DNA of 64,000 bases from Planctomycetota bacterium. Its GTDB lineage: Bacteria > Planctomycetota > J058 > JAJDCP01. Below the pieces are notes generated by a model. It was not told the origin of the DNA. It did no database searches and was given only the letters and a program-made list of their open reading frames with translations. The DNA is taken from the NCBI GenBank assembly GCA_029260765.1, contig JAJDCP010000056.1:124001-188000 (forward strand), written 5' to 3'. The position numbers were made by a program, and so were the translations under genes. Every line of letters begins with the position of its first letter. Position 1 is the stretch's first letter. Shown in pieces: positions 8,912 to 18,894 of the stretch.

Positions 8912-9274
8912 TTGCCGTTGGACGTTTGTGGCATGGCACTTGCGATCGACCTCGCGGCCTTGCTTGTTGGCTGCCAGGCCCCCTCCGCCGGCTCGGACGC
9001 CCGGCGCCAGCGCGATGGAGCCTGGCGAACCGAAGCCCTGGACGACGAGCCGGAGAAGCTCCAGCCGCTGTTGAGCCGACGTGGCTGCGATCTCCTGGTG
9101 GTGGTGCGGTTTGACGCCGAGCACCTCTACGGACGGGCCATCGGTGTACGCACTGCCCTGCAACTGGTTGCTCAGATCCTCCCGGCTCTGGAGCCTGGAC
9201 CCGCAGCGCGCAGCTTTGGCTGCTTCATCGCCGACACCAGCGTCGCGCAAGCGGTCAGCCTGGCAGCGCGCTAG
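8912..9274 (+). CDS. Hypothetical protein, possibly exported
   Basis: A 120-residue frame starting at TTG 8912; ATG 8932 is another possible start. The N-terminus has a hydrophobic stretch (MALAIDLAALLVGC) that could be a poor lipoprotein signal, but it lacks the usual positive charges. The rest looks like a folded domain (CDLLVVVRFDAEHLYG, LQLVAQILPALEPG, GCFIADTSVAQAVSLA). No family recognised. An overlapping antisense frame (8894-9289) is also open, so the coding strand is not certain. Confidence 0.35.
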   Translation: MPLDVCGMALAIDLAALLVGCQAPSAGSDARRQRDGAWRTEALDDEPEKLQPLLSRRGCDLLVVVRFDAEHLYGRAIGVRTALQLVAQILPALEPGPAARSFGCFIADTSVAQAVSLAAR

Positions 9275-9545
9275 TAGGTCCCTGCACAATCTGCGCAGGG
9301 CAACCTGGCAACGGATGTACGCCTGCTACGGAAGCTGTGACAACCCCACCGAGCTCACCCCGCCAGCACCCCGCGATCCCCCGCACAGCGGCAGCCAGAC
9401 GGCTTCCAGAGCCTCGCAATTCTCTGGAATGGCGGGCTGCCATGCCGTATCATGGGCCCGTCATACTCTCGGCAAGAACGGCCTCAGCCGCCGCCGGACG
9501 GGGCCAGCGAACCGAACCGCACCTGAGCTAAGGAACGTCACGCAC

Positions 9546-11191
<1,646 letters not shown>

Positions 11192-11192
<1 letters not shown>

Positions 11193-12604
11193 TGTCCGTG
11201 AACCACGACCTGATTCCCAACAACGTCGACCTGTCCTCAGACAAACGGCTGCAACGAGCACTGAACGCCTGGCACCCCAAGTTCATGGAGTGGTGGAAGG
11301 CGATGGGCCCCGACTCCTTCCAGGGCAGCGAGGTCTACCTGCGCACCGCAGTGAGCGTGCAAGCTGGTGGCTGGGCGAATTACGACTTCGTGCGTATGCC
11401 CGAGTACCGCTGGGGCATCTTCCTGACCCCGTTCAAAGAAGAACGCAGCATCCATTTCGGCGACAACATCGGCAAGCCCACCTGGGACGAGGTTCCGGGC
11501 GAGTTCCGCAAAGAGCTGCGCCGTCTGATCGTGACCCAGGCAGATACCGAGCCCGCTTCGGTTGAGCAACAGCGCATGCTGGGACACTGCGCGCCTTCGC
11601 TGATGGACATGCGCAGCCTGTTCCAGGTCAATGTCGAAGAAGCCCGGCATCTGTGGGCGATGGTCTATCTGTTGCACCAGCACTTCGGCAAGCGCGGCCG
11701 CGAAGAGGCCGAAGATCTGCTGATCCGACGCTCGGGAAACAGTGACACGCCGCGTATCCTCAGCACCTTCAATGACCCCATCCAGGACTGGTTCGACCTG
11801 TACTGCTTCACGATGTTCACCGACCGTGATGGCAAGTTCCAGCTGGCAGCGCTGTCCGAGAGCGCCTTCGACCCGCTAGCGCGCACGACCAAGTTCATGC
11901 TCACCGAAGAGGCCTACCATCTCTCCGTGGGTGAGACCGGCATCGGCCGCGTGATCCAACGCTCTGCCGACCTGATGCGCGCGGGCGAGGACGACCTGGT
12001 CAAGGCCGGGGCGATCCCGTTCGAGATCATCCAGAAATACATCAACTTCTGGTTTGCGTCCTCGATCGACCTGTTCGGCTCCGAAGACTCGAGCAACGCG
12101 GCATCGTTCTTCGCGGCGGGCTTGAAAGGCCGCTTCGACGAGTCGAACCGCGAGCTGCACCCCGACCCCCAGGGCAATGGGAGCTTCAGCTACGAGACCT
12201 GGGACAGCGAAGACCAGCGCGTGACGCATGAGATTCCCCTGCGTCGCGCGATGAACGCCCTCCTACGGGACGCCTATGTGCGCGACTGCGAACGCGTGCT
12301 GAAGCGCTGGAACCGCATCCTCGAACAAACTGAGCTGCCTGTCCGCATCATGCTTCCCAGCGTGCGTTTCAACCGCAGGGTCGGTGTCTACGCCCCGCGC
12401 TGTTATGATCCGCACGGCGCACCGATCAGTGAGAGCGCTTTCGAAGCCAAACGCGATGATTGGCTGCCTACCGAGGCGGACAAGGCGTACGTCAAGAGCT
12501 TGATGCACCAGGTGGTCGAGCCCGGAAAGTTCGCCAACTGGATCTCGGCGCCGCGCCGTGGTGTGAACAAGTTGCCGATCGATGCTCAGTACGTCCGCAT
12601 CTGA
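11192..12604 (+). CDS. boxB: Benzoyl-CoA 2,3-epoxidase, oxygenase subunit BoxB
   Basis: Di-iron monooxygenase that epoxidises the ring of benzoyl-CoA, using electrons from the reductase BoxA. The 470-residue protein starts MSVNHDLIPNNVDLSSDKRL and has BoxB hallmarks: FQGSEVYLRTAVSV near the N-terminus and two ExxH iron-ligand motifs in long helices (NVEEARHLWAMVYLLHQHF and LTEEAYHLSVGETGI). Length fits Azoarcus-type BoxB. It overlaps boxC by one base. The usual reductase gene boxA is not in the window, so the electron donor must be encoded elsewhere. Confidence 0.94.
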
Positions 12605-12619
12605 GCCCCAAATCGTCAC

Positions 12620-12650
12620 GGCGCCTCCGACCCCGGGGGCGGAAGGCGCC
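12620..12650 (+). other. Strong hairpin between boxB and the hydratase-dehydrogenase gene
   Basis: GGCGCC-TCCG and CGGA-AGGCGCC (12620-12629 and 12640-12650) form a GC stem with a one-base bulge and a short loop. No T-run follows, so it is more likely a stabilising or partial-termination hairpin than a full terminator. The next gene starts 30 bases later. Confidence 0.45.
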
Positions 12651-12679
12651 GCCAGCCACTCCCCGTACGAGACGCACCC

Positions 12680-14314
12680 ATGTTTCCCGCATTCGAGAAT
12701 ATCGAGGTCACCCGCACCGGCCGAGTGGTCCAGATTACGGTCAACCGGCCACACAAGCTGAACGCCATCAACCAGCAAATGGTGACCGAGCTGCACAGCT
12801 TGTTCGACACACTCGAAAAGGAACACACCGACTGTGTGCTGATCTTCCGCGGCGCGGGCAACCGTGCTTTCGTGGCGGGGGCCGACATCGCGCAGCTCGT
12901 CGAGCGCAAAGGTGGTGACGCGCTCAAGGCCATCAATGCCGCGCTGTTCGACCGCATCGCCGGGTTTCCCTTCGCAACCCTCGCCAGCATCAACGGTTTC
13001 TGCTTCGGCGGCGGTATGGAGCTGGCGCTGTCCTGCGACATCCGCATCGCCTCAGAGACCGCACTTTTCGCTCAGCCCGAAGTCAACCTCGGCATCATCC
13101 CAGGCGCCGGAGCCACCCACCGGCTGCCAGCGATCGTGGGTCGGGGCGTCGCCCGCGAGATCATCTTCACCGGGGGTCGGGTATCGGCCGCTCGGGCGCT
13201 ACAGATCGGCCTGGTCAGTCAGGTCGTCGAGGCGGGCGAGCTCGACGCGGCGACCCAGAGGATCGCCGACACCATCGTCAAGAAGGGAACCGAGGCGATC
13301 GCCCTGGCAAAGCGGGTGATGCGGCTCGATGAGGCTCCCTATCAGTCGGAGGCCGCCACCTTCGCGCAGTCGTATCTGTTCGACTCAGAGACCAAGAAGC
13401 GCCGCATGGGTGACTTCCTGGCAAAACAACACAAATCCAACCGGACCCAACGCCTGCGGGAGATGTCGGTCAAGACGATCTGCGTGGTTGGCGCCGGGAC
13501 GATGGGGGCCGGCATCGCCCTGCTGGCCGCCCAATCGGGCTTCAAGGTAGTGCTCAACGATATCTCCGCCGACGCACTGGCTGTCGCTCTGGAAAAGTCG
13601 ATGGACCGGCTGAACCGCGCGGTCGACAAGGGCAAGATCGACCGCAGCCTGGCGCTCGAGACGCTCAACAACCTGAAAACCGAGGCCGACCTCTGTTTGG
13701 CTGCGGCGATGGCCGATCTGGTCATCGAAGCGGTGGCCGAAGACCTCGAGCTGAAAAAGGACGTGATGACCCAGCTGGTGGAAGTCGCTCCCGACCACGC
13801 CGTGCTCGCGACCAACACATCCTCGCTATCCGTCACGGAGATCGCTCAGGCGACCAGTGCCCCGGAACGCATTCTCGGCATGCACTTTTTCAATCCGCCG
13901 CAAGTGATCGAGTTGCTCGAGTTGGTGACGCACGCACAACTCGATCAGGACATTCTCGCGACGGCCCAGGCCGTCGGGGAATTGCTTGGCCGCACCAGCA
14001 TCGTTGTCAAGGACTCACCCGGTTTCGCCAGCAGCCGATTGGGCATCGCTTTAGCTATGGAAGCGATCCGCATGCTCGAGAGTGACGTCGCCTCAGCCGA
14101 AGATATCGATAGTGCGATGCAGATCGGCTATAAACATCCCATGGGTCCATTGAAGCTTACGGATCACGTCGGACTGGATGTCAGGCTGGCGATCGCCGAC
14201 TATCTCTATGAGAAGTTGGAGAGCGAGACCTTCCGCCCACCCGAGTTGTTGCGCAACCTGGTGGCAGAGGGGAAACTGGGCAAGAAGAGCGGACAGGGTT
14301 TCTACACCTGGTAG
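12680..14314 (+). CDS. Enoyl-CoA hydratase / 3-hydroxyacyl-CoA dehydrogenase fusion
   Basis: A 544-residue bifunctional enzyme. Residues 1-260 form a crotonase with the oxyanion-hole segments and both catalytic glutamates in register (E114 in GGGMELALS, E134 in QPEVNLGIIPGAG). From Met262 a complete 3-hydroxybutyryl-CoA dehydrogenase follows: Rossmann GAGTMG at 271-276, ILGMHFFNPP with the catalytic His, and a C-terminal 3HCDH domain ending KKSGQGFYTW. Expected activity is hydration of a 2-enoyl-CoA followed by NAD+-dependent oxidation, as needed for lower box-pathway or aromatic/fatty-acid CoA intermediates. It lacks the long linker and the C-terminal half of FadB. The second domain starts like a free-standing Hbd/PaaH protein, suggesting recent fusion of two adjacent genes. 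Confidence 0.93.
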   Translation: MFPAFENIEVTRTGRVVQITVNRPHKLNAINQQMVTELHSLFDTLEKEHTDCVLIFRGAGNRAFVAGADIAQLVERKGGDALKAINAALFDRIAGFPFATLASINGFCFGGGMELALSCDIRIASETALFAQPEVNLGIIPGAGATHRLPAIVGRGVAREIIFTGGRVSAARALQIGLVSQVVEAGELDAATQRIADTIVKKGTEAIALAKRVMRLDEAPYQSEAATFAQSYLFDSETKKRRMGDFLAKQHKSNRTQRLREMSVKTICVVGAGTMGAGIALLAAQSGFKVVLNDISADALAVALEKSMDRLNRAVDKGKIDRSLALETLNNLKTEADLCLAAAMADLVIEAVAEDLELKKDVMTQLVEVAPDHAVLATNTSSLSVTEIAQATSAPERILGMHFFNPPQVIELLELVTHAQLDQDILATAQAVGELLGRTSIVVKDSPGFASSRLGIALAMEAIRMLESDVASAEDIDSAMQIGYKHPMGPLKLTDHVGLDVRLAIADYLYEKLESETFRPPELLRNLVAEGKLGKKSGQGFYTW

Positions 14315-14356
14315 TTGTGCGGGCGGACCACGCCTGTTGGGTTCAGGGGAGCAGAC

Positions 14357-16528
14357 GTGGGGAAAGATCCGAGCTCCGAGACCACGCTGCGCCTTCCGCG
14401 AGGAGGCGTGCAGGTGCGCACTGCGTGCGGCCCGGTTCAATTCGGGCTGCCTCCGGAGACCATCAAAGACTCGATGAACCTGGGCATCGACGTGCCCACC
14501 ATCTACGTCATCCCCTCCCCTACTTTCGACCGGCACCACGGTGTCAGCGTGTCGGAGATGGAATTCCCGACCTATTACAACTACTTCATCCTGAAGCGCC
14601 GCATCCGCATTCTGATCCAGGACGAGGCGACCGAAACCCGCTTCCGCGCGATGTTCAGCCAAGCCCTGTTCGGCCCCGAGGGCGAGCCGGCCGACGAAGA
14701 GTTCGCCGAGGAGTTTCCCCACGAGGCGCGGCCCTGTTTCGCAACGGAGAGCGTGTATTTCCGCAAGGACCACAACGGCGACCGCCTGGAGATGGACCAG
14801 GTGGTCGAATTCCTGCACTTCGGTGACGACGGCTGTGTGCAACTCAGCAATGAAGTCGAAATCCGCAGCGACGGCAAAGACTTCGTCGTCTTCGAGAAAG
14901 GGTGCGAGCTCGCAAGAGTCGCGAAGGCCGTCGAGCTGCCCAAGACCGAGATCATTGAGGTGGCTGAGACCGCGTTCGTCGCACCGAAATTCGGGGTCAC
15001 CATTCTCGGAGCGAGCCATGGCTTCGACCCCAAGGGCAAGACCACGGGCTTCATATTGTGGGTAGGGCGGCGCGGCTTGTTGGTCGACCCACCGGTGAAC
15101 TCGACCGAGATCTTGCGGGAGCAGGGCGTGCCGCCCAAATTGATCGACGGCACCATCCTCACCCATTGCCACGCTGACCACGACTCGGGGACTTTCCAGA
15201 AGGTTCTCGAAGAAGGGCAGATCAGCCTCTACACCACGCCGTTCATCGTGAAGTCCTTCCTGACCAAGTATTCGAACCTGACGAACATCGGCGAAGACCT
15301 GCTGCGCCGGACTTTCACGTTTCAACCGGTCAAGATCGGGGCGCCCGTGCGTGTGCACGGGGCAGAGATCTACTTCTTCTACACGCTGCACTCGATTCCG
15401 ACTGTCGGCTTTGAAGTCTTCTACGGCAACAAGAGCATGATCTTCTCGGGGGACACGCTCTACGATCCGGTGCGCATCAAAGAGATGAATGAGCTCGGCT
15501 ACCTGAGCGCTGGACGCCGCGACCGGTTGCTGTCCTTTCCCTGGTACCACAGCGTGGTGCTACATGAGGCAGGAGTGCCCGGCATCCACACTCCGGTAAA
15601 GGTGCTCTCCGAGCTGTCCGAAGAGACCAAGGGCCGGCTGTACCTGGTGCATATCGCCCAGAAAGACATGCCGAAGGGTCTCGGCTTGAAGAACGCCCGC
15701 ACGGGCTTCAACAACACCATCTGCATCGAGGTCGAGCCGCCGCATCACCACGAGTCCATCGAGATGCTCGACATCTTCTGTGGTGTGGACCTGTTCCGCT
15801 CGTTCACGCTCGAGCGGGCGCGCGAGATCCTCAACGCGGCCCGCAGGGTCAAACACCCGCGCGGTACCCGCGTGATCACCCAGGGAGACCCGGGCGATCG
15901 CTTCTACATCCTGGTTTCCGGGGTGTGCGCGGTGGTGCGCGACAAGAAAGAGCTCAAGACCTACCAGACCGGCGACTACTTTGGCGAGACCGCGCTGGTC
16001 TTGAACCGTGCCCGCAGCGCCGACGTGGTCGCACGCACCGACGTCGACCTGGTCGAGATGGACCGCTACGACTTCTTGTACCTGCTGCGCGGTACCGATC
16101 TGATCCACCGGCTGAGCCACCTTGCGCGTATGCAGGAAGAGCGCTCCTGGCAGGTGATCGGCTTGAACTCGGCGCTGCGCCATCTGACCAGCGGGCAGAA
16201 GACGCAGCTGCAATCGTACCTGGTTCCCAAGACCGTCGCCCAGGACGACATCTTATGGAAGAAGCGCAACAAGGCACGTGAAGCGCTGCTGGTCGACAGC
16301 GCCTCGATCAGCCTCGAGGGTGTGGATGCAGACTTTGGCCTGCACTTCAGCACCGGCGCATTCGTCGGCGAGGTCGATGCCCTGCGCAACGGCACCAAGC
16401 TGACCACGACCGCCAAGGCCGTCACCGCTGGGCGGGTGTTCACGATCGCCCGCGAAGACTTGATCATCTTCTTCTCAGAGAACCCTGGGGTGCTGATCTC
16501 GTTCTTGGGGACACGCTTCGTCGAGTAG
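14357..16528 (+). CDS. Metallo-beta-lactamase-fold hydrolase with C-terminal cyclic-nucleotide-binding domains
   Basis: A 723-residue cytoplasmic protein. An N-terminal domain (1-200) of unknown type precedes an MBL fold with the metal motif HCHADHD at 270-276, TLHSIPTVGF and FSGDTLYDP. A cNMP-binding domain follows (roughly 495-600), with ITQGDPGDRFYILVSG and the phosphate-binding GDYFGETALVLNRARSADV. A second, degenerate one (about 620-723) has GAFVGEVDALRNGTK. The architecture fits a cyclic-nucleotide-regulated phosphodiesterase, a plausible self-controlled cAMP/cGMP hydrolase. GTG 14357 was chosen for its AGGGGAG ribosome-binding site. It follows the fusion gene by about 40 bases and may be in the box operon. 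Confidence 0.8.
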   Translation: MGKDPSSETTLRLPRGGVQVRTACGPVQFGLPPETIKDSMNLGIDVPTIYVIPSPTFDRHHGVSVSEMEFPTYYNYFILKRRIRILIQDEATETRFRAMFSQALFGPEGEPADEEFAEEFPHEARPCFATESVYFRKDHNGDRLEMDQVVEFLHFGDDGCVQLSNEVEIRSDGKDFVVFEKGCELARVAKAVELPKTEIIEVAETAFVAPKFGVTILGASHGFDPKGKTTGFILWVGRRGLLVDPPVNSTEILREQGVPPKLIDGTILTHCHADHDSGTFQKVLEEGQISLYTTPFIVKSFLTKYSNLTNIGEDLLRRTFTFQPVKIGAPVRVHGAEIYFFYTLHSIPTVGFEVFYGNKSMIFSGDTLYDPVRIKEMNELGYLSAGRRDRLLSFPWYHSVVLHEAGVPGIHTPVKVLSELSEETKGRLYLVHIAQKDMPKGLGLKNARTGFNNTICIEVEPPHHHESIEMLDIFCGVDLFRSFTLERAREILNAARRVKHPRGTRVITQGDPGDRFYILVSGVCAVVRDKKELKTYQTGDYFGETALVLNRARSADVVARTDVDLVEMDRYDFLYLLRGTDLIHRLSHLARMQEERSWQVIGLNSALRHLTSGQKTQLQSYLVPKTVAQDDILWKKRNKAREALLVDSASISLEGVDADFGLHFSTGAFVGEVDALRNGTKLTTTAKAVTAGRVFTIAREDLIIFFSENPGVLISFLGTRFVE

Positions 16529-16546
16529 CGCGATCAGGCCACACTC

Positions 16547-17551
16547 CTAGGCCACACGCCGGCGCGACATGGCGCCGACGTGTTGCGCCGCCTCGACCAC
16601 CCGCCAGTCCATCCAGCGCCAATCGGGGTCTTTGCCGGGGCCACGGGCGAAGAATCCCAGGTGTCCCCCACCGCGCGTCACCACCACCCGCGTGCTCGCG
16701 CTGAGCCGACAGTCCCGCCAGGGAGAGGCAGGCACGACCGGATCGTCGTCGGCAGCGATGATCAGGGTCGGCACCGTGATATGCGGCAGCAACGGGGCCG
16801 CGCTGTTGCCGGCGTAGTAGTCCGTGGCAGACGCGTAACCGAAGAAGGGCGCGGTGATGAACTGGTCGAATTCGTACAGGTTGCGGGGCCGGACGCCCCC
16901 TTTCGGCAGCTCTTCCGCACCATCAACATAGTGCTTCAGGGCATCGAACTGCTGCAACAGGGTCTGCAGCAAGAGCGCGTCGTACAGGCGGCTACTCGGC
17001 TGACGCAGGAACCGGGCGCTGACTGCCAGGTCGACGGGCGGGCAGATCGCCACCGCCATGGCCAGGTTGTTGGGGGCCGCGCGGCCCCGCTCGCCGAGCA
17101 TCTTCAGACAGATGGCTCCGCCGAGCGAAAAGCCCGCCAGCAACACCGGGGAACCGGGGCACAATCCGGCCAGGAACTCGAGGGACTCGGCGATATCAGC
17201 GCTGCGGCCCGCGTGGTAGGGTTGGCGGCACATGAAGCGCGCCGCGCCAGCGCAGCGCATGTCGAGGCGGAAGCTGCGGATACCGCGCGCCTCGAGCCGT
17301 CGGGCAATGCGGGTCAGATAGGAGCTGCAGGCCTCACCACCGAGTCCGTGGATCAACAGCGCGGCCGGATCGCCCACCCGCCAATGGCGAGGACAATCGT
17401 CATGCAGAATCAGGGTATCCCCGTCGGGCAGGCGCAACGGGCGGCGCCGCGACCCCATCGGCAGAGGCAGACCGAGCGCGCCGGCCACCGTTTGCAGGTG
17501 TCCACTACGCAGCAGAGGATGAGGCCGAAAGGAGCTCGGGTCACACAACAT
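16547..17551 (-). CDS. YheT-family alpha/beta hydrolase
   Basis: A 334-residue hydrolase. FRPHPLLRSGHLQT at the N-terminus is the YheT/ABHD1-3 signature. The catalytic triad is visible: Ser in LLAGFSLGG, Asp in IIAADDDPVVP and His in GGGHLGFF. The family acts on lipid or ester substrates that are poorly defined. It is convergent with the preceding gene, with an 18-base gap, and lies downstream of the fatty acid hydroxylase on the same strand, 56 bases apart, so the two may share a transcript. Confidence 0.88.
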   Translation of the reverse strand: MLCDPSSFRPHPLLRSGHLQTVAGALGLPLPMGSRRRPLRLPDGDTLILHDDCPRHWRVGDPAALLIHGLGGEACSSYLTRIARRLEARGIRSFRLDMRCAGAARFMCRQPYHAGRSADIAESLEFLAGLCPGSPVLLAGFSLGGAICLKMLGERGRAAPNNLAMAVAICPPVDLAVSARFLRQPSSRLYDALLLQTLLQQFDALKHYVDGAEELPKGGVRPRNLYEFDQFITAPFFGYASATDYYAGNSAAPLLPHITVPTLIIAADDDPVVPASPWRDCRLSASTRVVVTRGGGHLGFFARGPGKDPDWRWMDWRVVEAAQHVGAMSRRRVA

Positions 17552-17607
17552 GCCACAAGTGTAGCTCTATGCCGAAGGAACGCCAGCAAGAATCGGAGCG
17601 ACTCGAA

Positions 17608-18141
17608 TCATTCCGACGAAGCTGCCTTCTTGCGGGCCTTGCGCGCCGCACGGCGGGCGATGTCGCGGGCCTCGCGCTCGGTGCCGGCATAGGGCTTGCG
17701 AGTGCCGAGCCAGGCATCGGCCCAGGGACGGGAGACTCCCCAGTTGCAGTTTTGATCCGGGCCCATGTGATGGTCGTAGTGCCAGGGAAGATGCTCGCGC
17801 GCCCACTCAGGGTCGAGGTGGGATTTCTTGTGGACGCGGTAGTAGTTGGCGATACTGTACCAGACGGTCGCGGTAAAGAACGGAGCGATCGGGAGCAGCG
17901 GCACATACAACAAGGCCGAGCCCGCCAGCGCCAATGCCTCTTTGCTCTGGCTGTTCCATTCCCACAGCGAGCGCTCGTAGGCGGGATCTTTGAAGCCTCG
18001 CTGGCGCGAGTTCTTGTGATGTTCGTGCCAGTGGAAGCTCCAGAAGCTGCCCTTCTTCTTGCCCATGTCATGCAGGACATACCGGTGGACAACCCACTCA
18101 CTCAAGCTAGCCCAGGCAAGGCCCAACGGAATTCCCAGCAT
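17608..18141 (-). CDS. Fatty acid hydroxylase / sterol desaturase superfamily protein
   Basis: A 177-residue membrane protein with the di-iron histidine boxes of the family: HRYVLH, HWHEHH, HKKSH and HYDHHMG. Two hydrophobic stretches surround LLYVPLLPIAPFF. The family hydroxylates or desaturates fatty acids or carotenoids. It is divergent from the TetR gene at 18195, sharing about 50 bases of upstream DNA, so that regulator may control it. The C-terminal 25 residues are very basic (RRAARKARKKAASSE). Confidence 0.82.
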   Translation of the reverse strand: MLGIPLGLAWASLSEWVVHRYVLHDMGKKKGSFWSFHWHEHHKNSRQRGFKDPAYERSLWEWNSQSKEALALAGSALLYVPLLPIAPFFTATVWYSIANYYRVHKKSHLDPEWAREHLPWHYDHHMGPDQNCNWGVSRPWADAWLGTRKPYAGTEREARDIARRAARKARKKAASSE

Positions 18142-18194
18142 GTGCGTCCCCGAAAAACGTGACCACGCAGTCAGATTATATCATAGGTTCTACG

Positions 18195-18869
18195 ATGTCA
18201 AGCTCTGCCGAGAATCTGCCCGTCCGTCGTCCTCCGGAACGCCCCGGTCCAGTCGGCGGTAAGCGTGACCGCAACCGCCGGAAACGCACCCGCCAGCTGT
18301 TGGACGCCGCCCTCAGCCTGTTCCTTGGCAAGGGCGTCGAGTCGGTCAGCATCGATGAGATCGTGCGCAGCGTGGGCATCGCCAAGGGCAGCTTCTACAA
18401 CTACTTCAGCAACAAGACCGAGCTGGTCGAAGCCCTGTTGGCGGGGGTCTCTCAGAAGGTACGTAACGCCTATGACAGGTGTCGCGACGCGGTCTCAGGA
18501 GCGCAGTCAGAGCTGGAGCTGCTGGCAGCCTACACGGGGATGGGGGCATCATTGATGCAGCTGATCGACAGCGAAGAGCCCATCATGCGCCTGTATCTGC
18601 AAGAGAACCGGGCTCCTGCGGTCGGCGCCCGCGTTCCGATCTGTGCGCTATCGCAGGAGATCGTGCAGCGTACCGTCGAGCTGACTGAGCTGGCGGTGGC
18701 CAAGAACCTGCTGCGGCCCGTCCATCCACAGGTGACCGCGCTCGCCGTGGTCGGGGCGGTCGAGCGTTTGCAGCACGCCTGGTTCGACGGGCAGCTCGAG
18801 GGCGAGTCCGGCAGCCTGGTCCAGGAACTGATTCTGCTGGTGCTGCAGGGCTTGCAGCGACGGGATTGA
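18195..18869 (+). CDS. TetR-family transcriptional regulator
   Basis: A protein of about 224 residues with an N-terminal TetR helix-turn-helix (KRTRQLLDAALSLFLGKG, VSIDEIVRSVGIAKGSFYNYFSNKTEL). A ligand-binding C-terminal domain follows. ATG 18195 (MSSSAENLPV) was preferred because the shared upstream region with the divergent hydroxylase gene is very short; a GTG at 18159 is in frame. The divergent layout points to control of the fatty acid hydroxylase, with a lipid-type ligand as a guess. Confidence 0.85.
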   Translation: MSSSAENLPVRRPPERPGPVGGKRDRNRRKRTRQLLDAALSLFLGKGVESVSIDEIVRSVGIAKGSFYNYFSNKTELVEALLAGVSQKVRNAYDRCRDAVSGAQSELELLAAYTGMGASLMQLIDSEEPIMRLYLQENRAPAVGARVPICALSQEIVQRTVELTELAVAKNLLRPVHPQVTALAVVGAVERLQHAWFDGQLEGESGSLVQELILLVLQGLQRRD

Positions 18870-18894
18870 GGGGGAGCGGCGCGGGCGCTCGTCC

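Noticed and set aside
14093..15550. 485-codon minus-strand frame across the fusion/MBL junction
   Set aside because: It crosses two well-supported plus-strand genes.
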